From positions 150,043-214,042 of the forward strand of contig NZ_LFBV01000001.1 in assembly GCF_001905345.1 (NCBI RefSeq): 64,000 nucleotides of DNA, read 5' to 3'. The stretch comes from Streptomyces uncialis (lineage in GTDB: Bacteria > Actinomycetota > Actinomycetes > Streptomycetales > Streptomycetaceae). The translations under genes were made by a program, and so were the position numbers. Position 1 is the stretch's first letter. Each line of letters starts with the position of its first letter. The notes beneath the pieces were generated by a model. It had not been told where the DNA came from. It ran no database searches and worked only from the letters and a program-made list of their open reading frames with translations. Below, one piece after another: positions 8,381 to 17,113 of this stretch.

Positions 8381-9382
8381 TCACTTCATGAGACGAGCCC
8401 AGGTCTGCGGGCCGGGGTAGCCGTCGGCCCCCGTTCCGGACCAGCCCTGCGCCACCTGGAAGGCGCGCACCGCAGAATGGTCCGCACCGGTCCACTTCGG
8501 GCCGGGACCGAACTCGTAGAAGCGTCCGTAGCCCTTGCGCACCAGGGCCTCGCCGAGCTGAGTGACGTGCTGGTTACTGGAGCCGGGCCGGAAGTGCTGC
8601 GCGCCGGGGAAGGGCGGGGGCTTGGGCTTCGAGGGAGGCTTCACCTGGGTCGGCCGCGCGGGGACGGTGACCTTGTCCCCCGGGTGGATCACATGCGGGT
8701 TCTTGATCTGAGGGTTGAGACCGAGGACGGCCGTCAGAGACGCGCCGACCGCTGCGGCGATCGTGCCGAGCGTCTGGCCGGCCTTCACCACAACGGTCTT
8801 CGTCTTCGAGCCGGGAGACGTCGGGCCCGGACTGCCGGCCGCAGGCGCGGAAGCAGTCGGCGCGTACGTGAAACCCGCCTTGCCCTTGCGCCCGGGGTCC
8901 GCGGTGACGATCCCCTCGCGGTACTTCGGGAGGCCGTACCCGTAGGTGTACGGGTCCTTCCTCTTCCGCTTCTTGAGGTAGACCCCGTTACCCTCCGGGC
9001 TGCCCGAGGTGTTGGTGTTGCCTTCCACGGTGTAGATCCACGTCGCGTCGTACTTGTAGACGAGACCGGTGTGAGTTCCACCGTTCTTGCCGAAGAAGAC
9101 CTGAGCGCCCACAGCGGGGAAGACGGAGAAGCGGCCCTGGTTCCGGAACCAGGTCACCCCCGTGAGACAGGAAGCAGTGCGCGGGAACAGGTGCTCCACG
9201 CCTGCCCTGAGCGCGACCCACGAGCAGAACGTTGCGCACCACGCCATCCCCTGAGACCAGCCCAGTCCGGGAACGGCCGGGCTGAACTTCTGGATGTTGT
9301 TCCAGCGGCCGTTGACGTGCTCTTCCTTGTAGCCGTTCTCAGCCTTGGCGATGCTGATGACCTTGGCGGCCTGGGAATTCAT
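8381..9382 (-). CDS. Endolysin: CHAP + LysM + peptidoglycan-binding
   Basis: 333 residues. An N-terminal CHAP-type amidase/endopeptidase has the nucleophile in WCATFCSW (Cys49), a His in GGTHTGLV (His104) and an acidic residue in VEGNTN (Glu120). Next come a proline-rich linker, a LysM repeat (about 195-242, VKAGQTLGTIAAAVG to HPGDKVTVP), and a C-terminal PGB-like domain ending DGYPGPQTWARLMK. It should cleave host peptidoglycan at the end of the lytic cycle. A GGAGG site sits just upstream, right after a terminator-like hairpin. Confidence 0.88.
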   Translation of the reverse strand: MNSQAAKVISIAKAENGYKEEHVNGRWNNIQKFSPAVPGLGWSQGMAWCATFCSWVALRAGVEHLFPRTASCLTGVTWFRNQGRFSVFPAVGAQVFFGKNGGTHTGLVYKYDATWIYTVEGNTNTSGSPEGNGVYLKKRKRKDPYTYGYGLPKYREGIVTADPGRKGKAGFTYAPTASAPAAGSPGPTSPGSKTKTVVVKAGQTLGTIAAAVGASLTAVLGLNPQIKNPHVIHPGDKVTVPARPTQVKPPSKPKPPPFPGAQHFRPGSSNQHVTQLGEALVRKGYGRFYEFGPGPKWTGADHSAVRAFQVAQGWSGTGADGYPGPQTWARLMK

Positions 9383-9400
9383 TCATTACCTCCGGGCATG

Positions 9401-9424
9401 AAAAAAGCCCGGACGCTGCCGGGC
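9401..9424 (-). terminator. Intrinsic terminator upstream of endolysin
   Basis: On the minus strand, GCCCGG-loop-CCGGGC is followed by six T residues. It sits only about 20 bases upstream of the endolysin start and after the coiled-coil membrane-protein gene. Downstream expression therefore needs read-through or another promoter. Confidence 0.8.
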
Positions 9425-9445
9425 GGTGCTGGGTACGGGGTCGGG

Positions 9446-9709
9446 TCAGTCGCGGAGTGCTGTCAACCGTTCGGGGTCGACTGTGGACAGGAGGTCGATG
9501 AGCCTCTGGTTCTTGGCTTCGAGCTGGGCCAGGCGCTCCTTGACCTCGTCCATGTCGGCCTGGAGCCGATCCGCGCGGGAGCGCTGCGCCTCGGCCTCTT
9601 CCCGCCAGACCCGGGAGGTCTGCGTCTGCCATGCCGCCTTGACCAGGACCAGGGCGGCCACGACGGACGCCGCGGTCCCGGCATAGCTGAAGATGTCGGT
9701 GGGTGTCAT
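9446..9709 (-). CDS. Membrane-anchored coiled-coil protein
   Basis: 87 residues: one N-terminal transmembrane helix (YAGTAASVVAALVLVKAAW) followed by a long charged coiled coil (EEAEAQRSRADRLQADMDEV and on). The start overlaps the preceding stop (ATGA). Such proteins beside endolysins are often holin partners or spanin-like factors, but the exact role cannot be told from sequence. Confidence 0.65.
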   Translation of the reverse strand: MTPTDIFSYAGTAASVVAALVLVKAAWQTQTSRVWREEAEAQRSRADRLQADMDEVKERLAQLEAKNQRLIDLLSTVDPERLTALRD

Positions 9710-10236
9710 ATCTCCCCGATCCAGTAGCCGAGGAATACAGACGCGAGCTGCTGTTCCGCCGTGTTCGTGAGGTAGCCCGTCTTGCCCGCCGAGATGTAGA
9801 CCCGGGTTGAGATCCTGTCGGTCGGCCGGAGTTCCAGCAGTGCCGTCACGCGGGTGCTGTCCATGTACCCGGTCGACTCCTGTGTGCCCACACCGACTTG
9901 GGCGATCTCGTCGTTGACGTGCAGGGTCAGGTACAGGTGGGAGGGGGAGCCGGACTGCTTGCCGCACATCTGGACATGGACCAGGTACCGGCCTTCGTGC
10001 ATCGGCTGGACGTGTGTGATCTCGCCTGACGAGTTCGTGACGGGTGTGAATCCGTTGCCGGAGAGTTCGTTCCACGGCACCAGGGTGGTGGACCCGGAGA
10101 CGTTGACTGCCTTGGTGCGGATGCACTGGAACAGGGGTGGGTTTTCGAGCCACCTGTGGATGTCCCGGACCTGTGAGTTGAGCTTGACCGCAGTGATGTG
10201 GTCCCGTGACTTCCATGTCCAGTGTGGAGGAAGCAT
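9706..10236 (-). CDS. Tail-associated C1q/TNF-like protein, paralogue 3
   Basis: 176 residues. The N-terminus (WKSRDHITAVKLNSQVRDIH) has the W-x-ITxAxLNxQIRD motif of phage tail proteins. The rest is beta-rich, with a YLVHVQ...LYLTLHVND core and ALLELRPTDRISTRVYIS, a jelly-roll pattern as in C1q/TNF-like head domains. The two upstream genes share the same layout. Likely a virion-surface or receptor-contact protein; this is inference. Confidence 0.65.
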   Translation of the reverse strand: MLPPHWTWKSRDHITAVKLNSQVRDIHRWLENPPLFQCIRTKAVNVSGSTTLVPWNELSGNGFTPVTNSSGEITHVQPMHEGRYLVHVQMCGKQSGSPSHLYLTLHVNDEIAQVGVGTQESTGYMDSTRVTALLELRPTDRISTRVYISAGKTGYLTNTAEQQLASVFLGYWIGEI

Positions 10237-10250
10237 GGTTCACCTCCGTG

Positions 10251-10802
10251 TCAGGACCATGGGGTCCACGGGTAGTTTCCGATTCGGTGCATTGAGAAGC
10301 GACAGCCCGTCGACCCGGACGTGGAGTAGCCGAACTCCATGACCCGTCCGGAATCGGTGAAGCAGCGGGCCGTGACGTGATCGCCCGCCTCAAGGTGGAG
10401 CAGTCGCTTGGTGTGGGCGGTCTGCTGGTAGGCGGTGCGCGCGGTGAAGATGCCCCGGCCTACCAGCTTTCCGTTGACCGTGAGGAAGATGATCAGGTGC
10501 GAATCGGGCGCTCCACCCTGCACCATCGAGGTCACCTGCAACTCCACGTCGTAGACGCCGGCCTCCGTGACGGTGGCTCCTCGCCTGACCGATCCCGTGG
10601 TGAGCAGCTTCATCCGGTTGGCCGAGGCGCTGGAGAACCGCAGTTCATGAGTGGCGCCGTTGCCGGTGATGGTGTACGCCGGAGAGCCCCACAGGACCGC
10701 GTGCGCGGGCTCGGACAGGCCGATGTTCACGTCTCTGATACGGGAGTTCAACGTGGCCGGGGTGATCTTCTCGTCCTTCACCCAGGTCTCTGGATTGACC
10801 AT
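10251..10802 (-). CDS. Tail-associated C1q/TNF-like protein, paralogue 2
   Basis: 183 residues with the same architecture as its neighbours: WVKDEKITPATLNSRIRDVN at the N-terminus, then VYDVELQ...HLIIFLTVNG and LLHLEAGDHVTARCFTDS. Start and stop overlap with the upstream paralogue (ATGA), implying coupled synthesis of related subunits. Function as a tail-tip or fibre component is inferred from position. Confidence 0.65.
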   Translation of the reverse strand: MVNPETWVKDEKITPATLNSRIRDVNIGLSEPAHAVLWGSPAYTITGNGATHELRFSSASANRMKLLTTGSVRRGATVTEAGVYDVELQVTSMVQGGAPDSHLIIFLTVNGKLVGRGIFTARTAYQQTAHTKRLLHLEAGDHVTARCFTDSGRVMEFGYSTSGSTGCRFSMHRIGNYPWTPWS

Positions 10803-11335
10803 CAGAACCTCCCTGTCCAGTTGAGGCTGAGCACGCAGGTGTCCTGCTGCCAGGTGCCTGATGCGAAGTCCGCGGTCCGGGAGGCCGACACGTAGACCTC
10901 GGTCGAGACGATGTCGCCGGCGTTCAGGAGGAGAAGTCCGGATGCGAAGGCCGTGTCCTGGTAGCTCGCGTCCTCGGCGGTGCAGATCCCCCGGAGCTGT
11001 GCGGAGCCGTTGACGCAGATGTCGATCATGAAGTGCGAGACGTTGACGTTCGGCTGTGCGCCGACGGCGCAGTTGACGTAGTACAGGCCCTTTTGCTGGA
11101 TGGTCAGGCTGGCTATGTTCGAGCCGCTGCCGTTCGCGGTGATCCCACGGGTGCTCGCGCTGTTCCACGGGAACTTCGCGATCGTTCCCCCGGTGATCGA
11201 GAGCGTGGAGTTTCTGCGGCACACCGCGTAAGGGGGGCTGGTAAGGAATCTATTGACGTCGCGGATTTGATTGTTTAGTTTCGCGCCGGTGACGATTTCC
11301 CGGGCGCTCCACGACTGGATGGAGGGCAGCGTCAT
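10802..11335 (-). CDS. Tail-associated C1q/TNF-like protein, paralogue 1
   Basis: 177 residues: WSAREIVTGAKLNNQIRDVN, then LYYVNCAVG...HFMIDICVNG and LLLNAGDIVSTEVYVS. It starts three bases after the stop of the poly-gamma-glutamate hydrolase gene and overlaps the next paralogue. The three genes probably arose by tandem duplication, with strong divergence outside the core motifs. Confidence 0.65.
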   Translation of the reverse strand: MTLPSIQSWSAREIVTGAKLNNQIRDVNRFLTSPPYAVCRRNSTLSITGGTIAKFPWNSASTRGITANGSGSNIASLTIQQKGLYYVNCAVGAQPNVNVSHFMIDICVNGSAQLRGICTAEDASYQDTAFASGLLLLNAGDIVSTEVYVSASRTADFASGTWQQDTCVLSLNWTGRF

Positions 11336-11338
11336 AGG

Positions 11339-12790
11339 TCACCCCAGGTACGTTGTGCGGTCGAGCTGTGAGTTGGTGGCATCGCCGAGAATCCATGTCG
11401 GCTTGCCGTCGTACCGGCCGGGGACCGTGACCATGACCATCGCCGCGCTGTCCACCGTGGCGTCCAGCGCGAGGGCGCCGGGCGACCCGGTGCCGCCTGG
11501 GGTGTCCGCGGTGATGAGGCTGATCTGATCGGCTCCGAACGTGCCGAGGTGTTCGGCTCGACGGACCACTCCTTCGGGCCACGCGAACCCAGTGAGGGTC
11601 GGGGAAACGGTCAGGGCGACGTAGAGCGAGGTGAACTCCTGCGAGGGCATGAGCGGCACCTTGTTCACGTCCTGGTGCTCGGAGATGCCGGAGATCGGCA
11701 TGGTGATGCTGTGCACGTCGGCGGACCGGTAGACCAGATTCATCAGCACGGTGTTCGGGGAGCCGAAGACATCCCACGCGACGTTGGAGCCCCGGTTGGG
11801 TTCCCAGGGCCAGGCCACGATGGAGAGTCGCATTCCAGAGGAGAGGACGAACTGAGCGGGTGTGACGCCCACGGGGGCGACAAGCACCGGGTCAGGGGTG
11901 TCGCCAGCCTGCTGGGCACAGATCGAGACGACGTAGTCGTTGGTCCTCGCCCAGGAGGGGATCGGCAACTGTGCCCGTGTCTTGTGGCTGAAGGAGCCCT
12001 TCGTGCTGCCGACGTGGATGGGGAAGGTGTACGTGGGCAGTGGGCCGTTCATCCACTCCAAGCCATCCCAGTAGAGGGGAGGGTTCGGCAGCCAGTCGGC
12101 CCCGGTGAAGACCTTCGCTGTGCGGTCAACCCAGGTGCTCCCGTTCCACACCAGGGTTCTGTTGGGGGTCTGTTCGGTCCCTACTGCGGCGGCCAGGGCC
12201 TCCACGTAGGCGTAGAAGGCGGGGGTGCGGTTCTTGGGGTCGTCGCGGACCGGCCGGGACCAATCGTTGCCCGGGAAGAAGCTCTGGCGCAGCGCGGTCG
12301 TCATTTCGAGCTGCACGCCTGCCCCGGTCAAGTTCCGGTTGGCGATGTTGCGCGGGTGGTCGCCGTTGACCTCGCCGCTGGTATCCCACACGACCTTGAA
12401 GCCGCGAGCCTCAAGAGCTTTGCCGATGGCAGTCTTGAGAGCGCTGTCGTTGCCCCCGAGATGGGTTTCCGGTGTGGCGCCGGCGAGGCCGTGGTACGAA
12501 ACCGTGCGGAGCATGGCCGACTGGAGGGTGACGGCCCGCGGCTCGTCAAAGTTCACGGAAGTAATGTGCAGGTCAGCGTTGTTGGAGGACTTCAAGCCCT
12601 CCATGCAGTAAATGTTCTGCCCAAGCCTGGCGGACACCGCCTTGGCGACCTCGCCCGATCCGATCTCGATGCCGCCTGCGTGGATCGCGATGTGCGAAGT
12701 CCTGGAGTGGGTCTCCTGGCAGATCACCCGGTAGTCGCTCGGTGATTCGCCGACCACCAGCCAGGCCCAGTTGGGGTACGTGTCAGCCAT
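11339..12790 (-). CDS. Tail protein with poly-gamma-glutamate hydrolase domain
   Basis: 483 residues. Residues 30-170 match the zinc-dependent poly-gamma-glutamate hydrolase family (PF05908 type): IAIHAGGIEIGSGE (His37, Glu42), DLHITSVNFDEP, SYHG (His100), LGGND and GVQLEMT (Glu162). These hydrolases cut gamma-linked polyglutamate capsules and biofilms. The remaining ~300 residues are beta-rich, with NGSTWV and YWDGLEW motifs, and probably mount the enzyme on the tail. Its start overlaps the fibre gene by eight bases. The domain call is strong; the substrate in Streptomyces is unproven. Confidence 0.82.
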   Translation of the reverse strand: MADTYPNWAWLVVGESPSDYRVICQETHSRTSHIAIHAGGIEIGSGEVAKAVSARLGQNIYCMEGLKSSNNADLHITSVNFDEPRAVTLQSAMLRTVSYHGLAGATPETHLGGNDSALKTAIGKALEARGFKVVWDTSGEVNGDHPRNIANRNLTGAGVQLEMTTALRQSFFPGNDWSRPVRDDPKNRTPAFYAYVEALAAAVGTEQTPNRTLVWNGSTWVDRTAKVFTGADWLPNPPLYWDGLEWMNGPLPTYTFPIHVGSTKGSFSHKTRAQLPIPSWARTNDYVVSICAQQAGDTPDPVLVAPVGVTPAQFVLSSGMRLSIVAWPWEPNRGSNVAWDVFGSPNTVLMNLVYRSADVHSITMPISGISEHQDVNKVPLMPSQEFTSLYVALTVSPTLTGFAWPEGVVRRAEHLGTFGADQISLITADTPGGTGSPGALALDATVDSAAMVMVTVPGRYDGKPTWILGDATNSQLDRTTYLG

Positions 12791-13547
12791 ACTGCACCCA
12801 CACGTCCCCCGGCTTCGGAGAGGCAGGCGCGTTCGGGCCGGAGAACACGCGGGCCGAGCCGATGTTCAATGCGTTGACAGCACCCTTGGCGTTCACCGTG
12901 CCGTCCCCCTTGACCTGGAACAGGTGCAGCTCGCTGCTCGGGCTGGCCGGGCCGTTGACGACGTTGATGACGTTGGTATCGGCCGGGAAGTCTGGTGCGC
13001 CGACGCACAGCGGGGCGTACTTGCCCACCGTGTCCACGTAGAGGCTGCCGTTGTTGCGGAGCCTGGTCTTCTCGACACCGTCCACGGTCTTGAGCTGGAG
13101 CACGTGCCCCGATGTATCGGCCTGGGAGGAGACCACGGAGGTGATCCACGCCTGGCCGGCCGCCATCGTCAGCTCTCCACCTGCACGGGGGAAATAGTTC
13201 ACGAGCTGTTCGTCCGTGTAGGCCCGGTCCTGGTGAGGGTCTGCGGCAGTGGTGTGGCTCTTGAGCCTGTCGCCCACCGTGACGGAGACCAGGCCAACCC
13301 TGCCCACCCCGAAGTCGACCCAGAGCCGTTCCGCATGGTTCGACGGCCCGTAGAAGGCCGGGATGAATCCGCGGTTGTCGGCGACGAGCTGAATGACTGG
13401 GACACCGTCGGCATCGGTCAGGTCCACGACCTGGACGGCCTCCTCGGAGGGACCGTCCCACACCGTACCGACTGCTCCGGGCACCCGCTTGCCATCGATG
13501 TCCTCGGCGACATCGGCAGCGGTCCCGCCAAAGAGATTGCGTGCCAT
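12783..13547 (-). CDS. Minor tail / fibre protein (254 aa)
   Basis: The N-terminal 100 residues (VWDGPSEEAVQVVDLTDADG, IPAFYGP) look like a fibre attachment region. The C-terminal half has short beta repeats (VVNGPASPSSELHLFQVKGDG, ARVFSGPNAPASPKPGDVWV) typical of trimeric phage fibres. It lies between the upper-baseplate protein and the hydrolase-bearing protein in the tail-tip cluster. No enzymatic motif. Confidence 0.7.
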   Translation of the reverse strand: MARNLFGGTAADVAEDIDGKRVPGAVGTVWDGPSEEAVQVVDLTDADGVPVIQLVADNRGFIPAFYGPSNHAERLWVDFGVGRVGLVSVTVGDRLKSHTTAADPHQDRAYTDEQLVNYFPRAGGELTMAAGQAWITSVVSSQADTSGHVLQLKTVDGVEKTRLRNNGSLYVDTVGKYAPLCVGAPDFPADTNVINVVNGPASPSSELHLFQVKGDGTVNAKGAVNALNIGSARVFSGPNAPASPKPGDVWVQYG

Positions 13548-13555
13548 AGGGGCTC

Positions 13556-14629
13556 CTATTCGCTGAACGTGTTGGCCTCGTAGGTGCCGGAAACATGGAT
13601 CGCGCTTCCTGCCGGGAAGACCTTGTGGTTGTCCAGACCTTCCTTCGTGGTGGTCCGGTTCGGCGAATAGAGGCCGACATGCCCGGAGTTCTTTCCCGGG
13701 GAGATATAGGCGGTCAGGTCCATCATGTTCGGATAATCCATCTGGTATCCGGGGTTCCTGAGCATCCCCGACAGGACTTGTCCTGTGACTCCGTTCGCCG
13801 TCACTGGAAGGGTGACACCCAGGGAAGTCGCGTTGCTGGTGGAATAATTCTTCTTCGTCTTGTTCTCGATGAGAACCGAGAAGAAAACCATGTTCGGGGA
13901 GATGTACCGCCAGCGCCCGCTGTAGCTGATCCCGCTGGACGGGAGACCTGAAACATTAATGAGCTTGGGGGAGTAGTCACGGGACTTGCCAAGGTGCTGG
14001 GTGACGACGTACCCGTCACGGCCAACGTAGGCTTCGTACTGCGTATCGCCGCCGTTGTTGTCCATGTCGTACAGGAACGTGCCGACCGGGGTGAATTCTG
14101 CTGCGGGTCGAACATTCCACGGCAGGGCGATGGGCGGCGGCAGCTTGAACCCTCCGCGCCAGGACGGGGATATCGCTCCGTCCTTCGGGGGCACGTCGAC
14201 CTCGTACAGGACCATTTCCCAGACCTGGCCCGGGTTGCGCTGCGGCCTGGGTGCGATGGGGGAAGCGCTGGGCTGGCCCTTGACGGCCGCGAGGTTGACG
14301 GACCCCTTCACTACATCGGTCCGCAGGACGATCGTGTCCTTGCGTGCCCGGTCTGTGGGATTGGACTCGATGGCCACCGTCTCGGCCGCAGTGAGCTGGT
14401 AGTAGAACCCGCCGACCCAGGCCCGGCCTGCCTGGATCTCCACGGTACGTCCGTTGAGCACCCTGGCCGCGAAGGGGAGCGCGCCGGGCCCGTAGGACTC
14501 GGAGGCCAGCGTCAGATCGACCCGGTCCCCGCCCCACATGCCGGCCATCGCCTGCCACTGGACCTGGGACACCAGCTCCGTTCCGCCCGACCCGTTCGAG
14601 GAATTGAACGGGTAACTGATCTCTGCCAT
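13556..14629 (-). CDS. Minor tail protein / upper baseplate-like (357 aa)
   Basis: The first 130 residues follow a common siphophage pattern: VQWQAMAGMWG, then SYGPGALPFAARVLNGRTVEIQAGRAWVGGFYY (discontinuous core) and RKDTIVLRTDV. This N-terminal module is found in tail-tip proteins that attach receptor-binding parts. The C-terminal half is beta-rich and likely surface-exposed. It directly follows the Gp37-like hub gene, abutting its stop. Confidence 0.75.
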   Translation of the reverse strand: MAEISYPFNSSNGSGGTELVSQVQWQAMAGMWGGDRVDLTLASESYGPGALPFAARVLNGRTVEIQAGRAWVGGFYYQLTAAETVAIESNPTDRARKDTIVLRTDVVKGSVNLAAVKGQPSASPIAPRPQRNPGQVWEMVLYEVDVPPKDGAISPSWRGGFKLPPPIALPWNVRPAAEFTPVGTFLYDMDNNGGDTQYEAYVGRDGYVVTQHLGKSRDYSPKLINVSGLPSSGISYSGRWRYISPNMVFFSVLIENKTKKNYSTSNATSLGVTLPVTANGVTGQVLSGMLRNPGYQMDYPNMMDLTAYISPGKNSGHVGLYSPNRTTTKEGLDNHKVFPAGSAIHVSGTYEANTFSE

Positions 14630-16087
14630 TTAGAGCCTCGCTTCGAGCTTGCGCAACTTCTCGCGCATTTCCCACACCGACTTGTAAAGATTCAATGGTT
14701 CACCGGTGCCCTGCTCTCCGATCTTCGGAGTGATGGAGGTCTTCCCTCCGTCCTCGATGGCCACGTTCACTTCGCGGATGATCTCCACGTACTCGTGGCC
14801 GTCGACTGCTACGGTGACGATGTCGCCGACGAAGTAGTCAACTCCGAACCTGCACTGTTCAGTGTCGATCGGGTAAATCTGGAAATTGCCGTTCTTCTCG
14901 CCCTCTTTCAGGGCGGCGTCCGCAGCCTGCTTCACCATGTCCATGTAGTGCTCGACAATGGTCGGCTTGGCATCCCTGATGGCACGCTTCAATGCGGCCT
15001 CGGAGTTAAGACGGGCCTTGTTGGCCTCGACAAGGCGCAGCTTCGCAGCGTTCTTCTCGGCCTCGGTCTTGGCATCAGCCAGTGCCTTTTCCGCGGCTGC
15101 CAACTCTTTCTCGGCTTCGGCGAGATCCTTCTTGCGCGCGGCTACTTCGGTGGTCCACTCGGCTCCGTCGGGGCGGGTGCCGATGTCCTCGTAACCGTCC
15201 GAGGTGGTTTTGACAACGAGTTCCGGTGCGCCTGCTGGATTCGTCCTGAGAGGGATGTCGCGGCGGTCAACGAGCCGTTCGATCTGTACACCCCACTCGG
15301 CCTCCACGACGGAGTCCGCCTTCTGGTGGATGTACCGCTCCTTGCCCTCTCCCTGGCAGGCGACGATGACCCGGGTGACCTTCGGTGCGGAGAGGGTGTA
15401 GATGAACTCCCGCAGGTTCCCCAGCTCGGTGGCGAAGCGGATGTCCTTTGACCTGTCCCGGGGGGTGTAGGTGGTCAGGTCGATCGACTTCGTGTCCGGG
15501 TTGTAGAGGAAGCGGTATCCGACCTTCTTGGTCTTGCACCACTCCTCTAGCTTCGAGCCCAGCACGTCATAGCGAAGGGAGTCGGACACGGCCGCACCGG
15601 ACGCGGGCCGGGGGCCGACGACGACACCAGGAACTCGGCGGTCGGGCAGGGCGGAGGGGCCGAGAGCGTGATCCAGTTCCCACCAGATTGACTGCTGGGC
15701 CGGTGCCGAGACCGAGCGGGTGTCGCGGCCCTTGTACTGCTGGGGGACAGGAAGAGTGGGCTCGGGGAAGGCAAGTCGGTGGTAGGCCATCTGGTTGTCG
15801 CAGGACCCGCCGACGTAGATGGAGCCCTGATGCGTGTGCTGCTGGGTCGTCCAGTACTTCTGGAAGGACTCGATGCCTCCGGAGAAGACCGGTTCGTTCA
15901 CGCCGTCCTGCCAAATGACGATGCCGCCGCCCTGCTGCAACATCTTGGCTTGGTCGGTGCCGTCCTTGACGAGGAGCTGCCATGTGCCGGCCTGGCAGTG
16001 CCGGACGACGAAGTCCAGCTTGATCCACGTGTCCAGCTCACCGATGCGGTTCAGGTTCCGGTCGCGGACCTCCACTCGATATCCCAT
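14630..16087 (-). CDS. Gp37-like tail hub / baseplate protein
   Basis: 485 residues. The N-terminal part (YRVEVRDRNLNRIGELDTW, then RHCQAGTWQLLV) and the centre (LEEWCKTKKVGYRFLYNP, FIYTLSAPKVTRVIVA) match the siphovirus ReqiPepy6 Gp37-like family, which forms the tail hub below the distal tail protein. A long coiled coil of Ala, Glu and Lys heptads spans about 315-395, followed by a beta domain. The ATG at 16087, five bases after GAGG, is preferred over GTG 16093. Confidence 0.8.
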   Translation of the reverse strand: MGYRVEVRDRNLNRIGELDTWIKLDFVVRHCQAGTWQLLVKDGTDQAKMLQQGGGIVIWQDGVNEPVFSGGIESFQKYWTTQQHTHQGSIYVGGSCDNQMAYHRLAFPEPTLPVPQQYKGRDTRSVSAPAQQSIWWELDHALGPSALPDRRVPGVVVGPRPASGAAVSDSLRYDVLGSKLEEWCKTKKVGYRFLYNPDTKSIDLTTYTPRDRSKDIRFATELGNLREFIYTLSAPKVTRVIVACQGEGKERYIHQKADSVVEAEWGVQIERLVDRRDIPLRTNPAGAPELVVKTTSDGYEDIGTRPDGAEWTTEVAARKKDLAEAEKELAAAEKALADAKTEAEKNAAKLRLVEANKARLNSEAALKRAIRDAKPTIVEHYMDMVKQAADAALKEGEKNGNFQIYPIDTEQCRFGVDYFVGDIVTVAVDGHEYVEIIREVNVAIEDGGKTSITPKIGEQGTGEPLNLYKSVWEMREKLRKLEARL

Positions 16088-16099
16088 GTGCACCTCATG

Positions 16100-17095
16100 T
16101 CAGTACGTTTCGTAACGGGGTCGCAGAGTGAGCCGCAGGGATGCGGAACCAGCGCTCGCAACCAGCTCGACACCGGCAGTCGACGAGCCTGACGGCACGG
16201 GCCAGAGGGCCGGACTGGAGTCGAGGAGGGGGTAATAGTTCTTTCCTCGGTCGTCCTTGAGGGTTTTGTGGCCGGGGCGGGTGTCGACGGTGAGGACCCG
16301 TCCGTCAGGGACGATGTCCGAGGAGTCCGGTCGGGCCTTGATGCCGAACGAGGCCCCGTCCTGGGCGGTGAACTTGAACGCCTTCACCGGCCCGCGGATC
16401 TCCCAGACCGGCCATGCCTTTACGTCGCCGGGGTTCACGATGGGGATCGAACTGCGGGGGATACCGCCCTGGGACAGGCTGAGCGGGAAGAGTCCCCCGT
16501 CCTGCCGCAGGAACGGGGTGCCACCTCCGAAGGTCCACTGGGCCACCTGAAGGTCGTCCGAGTAGAAGAACGGATCGAAGGCCGAGAGCTGAATGCCGTA
16601 CCTGATCCACCGGAACCCCGACCGATCCTGACCCTCGTCCCCTTCGAGGCCGCCCCGGTAGTAGCAGTACAGGTAGCGGGCCGGAGTGGAAGCCTCCATC
16701 ACCTTGAGGACGCAGTACCCGTTCTCGGGATTGAGCGCGGAGACCAGTCGGCGCTTGAGCTGCCGCAGCGTGCTGCGGTCGATCCCGTACAGGAAGACCG
16801 GAATCATTACTTCACGCGCAGCCGTACGGGAGTCCCGAAAGATCGAGCCGTCCAGATTCGGGCTCTCGTCCGAGAACAGCTCGACCGGTGGAGCGTCCAG
16901 ACCGGTCGCACCGGCCTGCATGAACACGGCCGGCCACTCCCTGTTCGCGAACCCGGTCAGGGGGATCTCCTCCCCCTGACCGTTGCTCCCTCTGATGGAG
17001 ACGTAGGTGAAGCCCCAGTCCATCGGATGGGGCGGTATCGGCCTCGAAGGAGGTGTGCCCCCCTGTACCTGATCTCGTGTTGCCGGGATCGGCAT
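16100..17095 (-). CDS. Distal tail protein (Dit)-like
   Basis: 331 residues. A phage tail-protein module at the N-terminus (PLTGFANREWPAVFMQAG, then a REVMIPVFLYG strand) is followed by a galectin-like second half (IPIVNPGDVKAWPVWEIRGP, then the RVLTVDTRPG loop). Its position between tape measure and hub is the canonical Dit place. Dit hexamers connect the tail tube to the baseplate. Confidence 0.78.
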   Translation of the reverse strand: MPIPATRDQVQGGTPPSRPIPPHPMDWGFTYVSIRGSNGQGEEIPLTGFANREWPAVFMQAGATGLDAPPVELFSDESPNLDGSIFRDSRTAAREVMIPVFLYGIDRSTLRQLKRRLVSALNPENGYCVLKVMEASTPARYLYCYYRGGLEGDEGQDRSGFRWIRYGIQLSAFDPFFYSDDLQVAQWTFGGGTPFLRQDGGLFPLSLSQGGIPRSSIPIVNPGDVKAWPVWEIRGPVKAFKFTAQDGASFGIKARPDSSDIVPDGRVLTVDTRPGHKTLKDDRGKNYYPLLDSSPALWPVPSGSSTAGVELVASAGSASLRLTLRPRYETY

Positions 17096-17113
17096 GGGCG
17101 CACTCCCTTTCGG

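Noticed and set aside
8120..9727. Long plus-strand open frame opposite the lysis genes
   Set aside because: It runs antisense to holin-like protein and endolysin, has Arg/Gly/Leu-rich composition and no ribosome site. It is a high-GC shadow.
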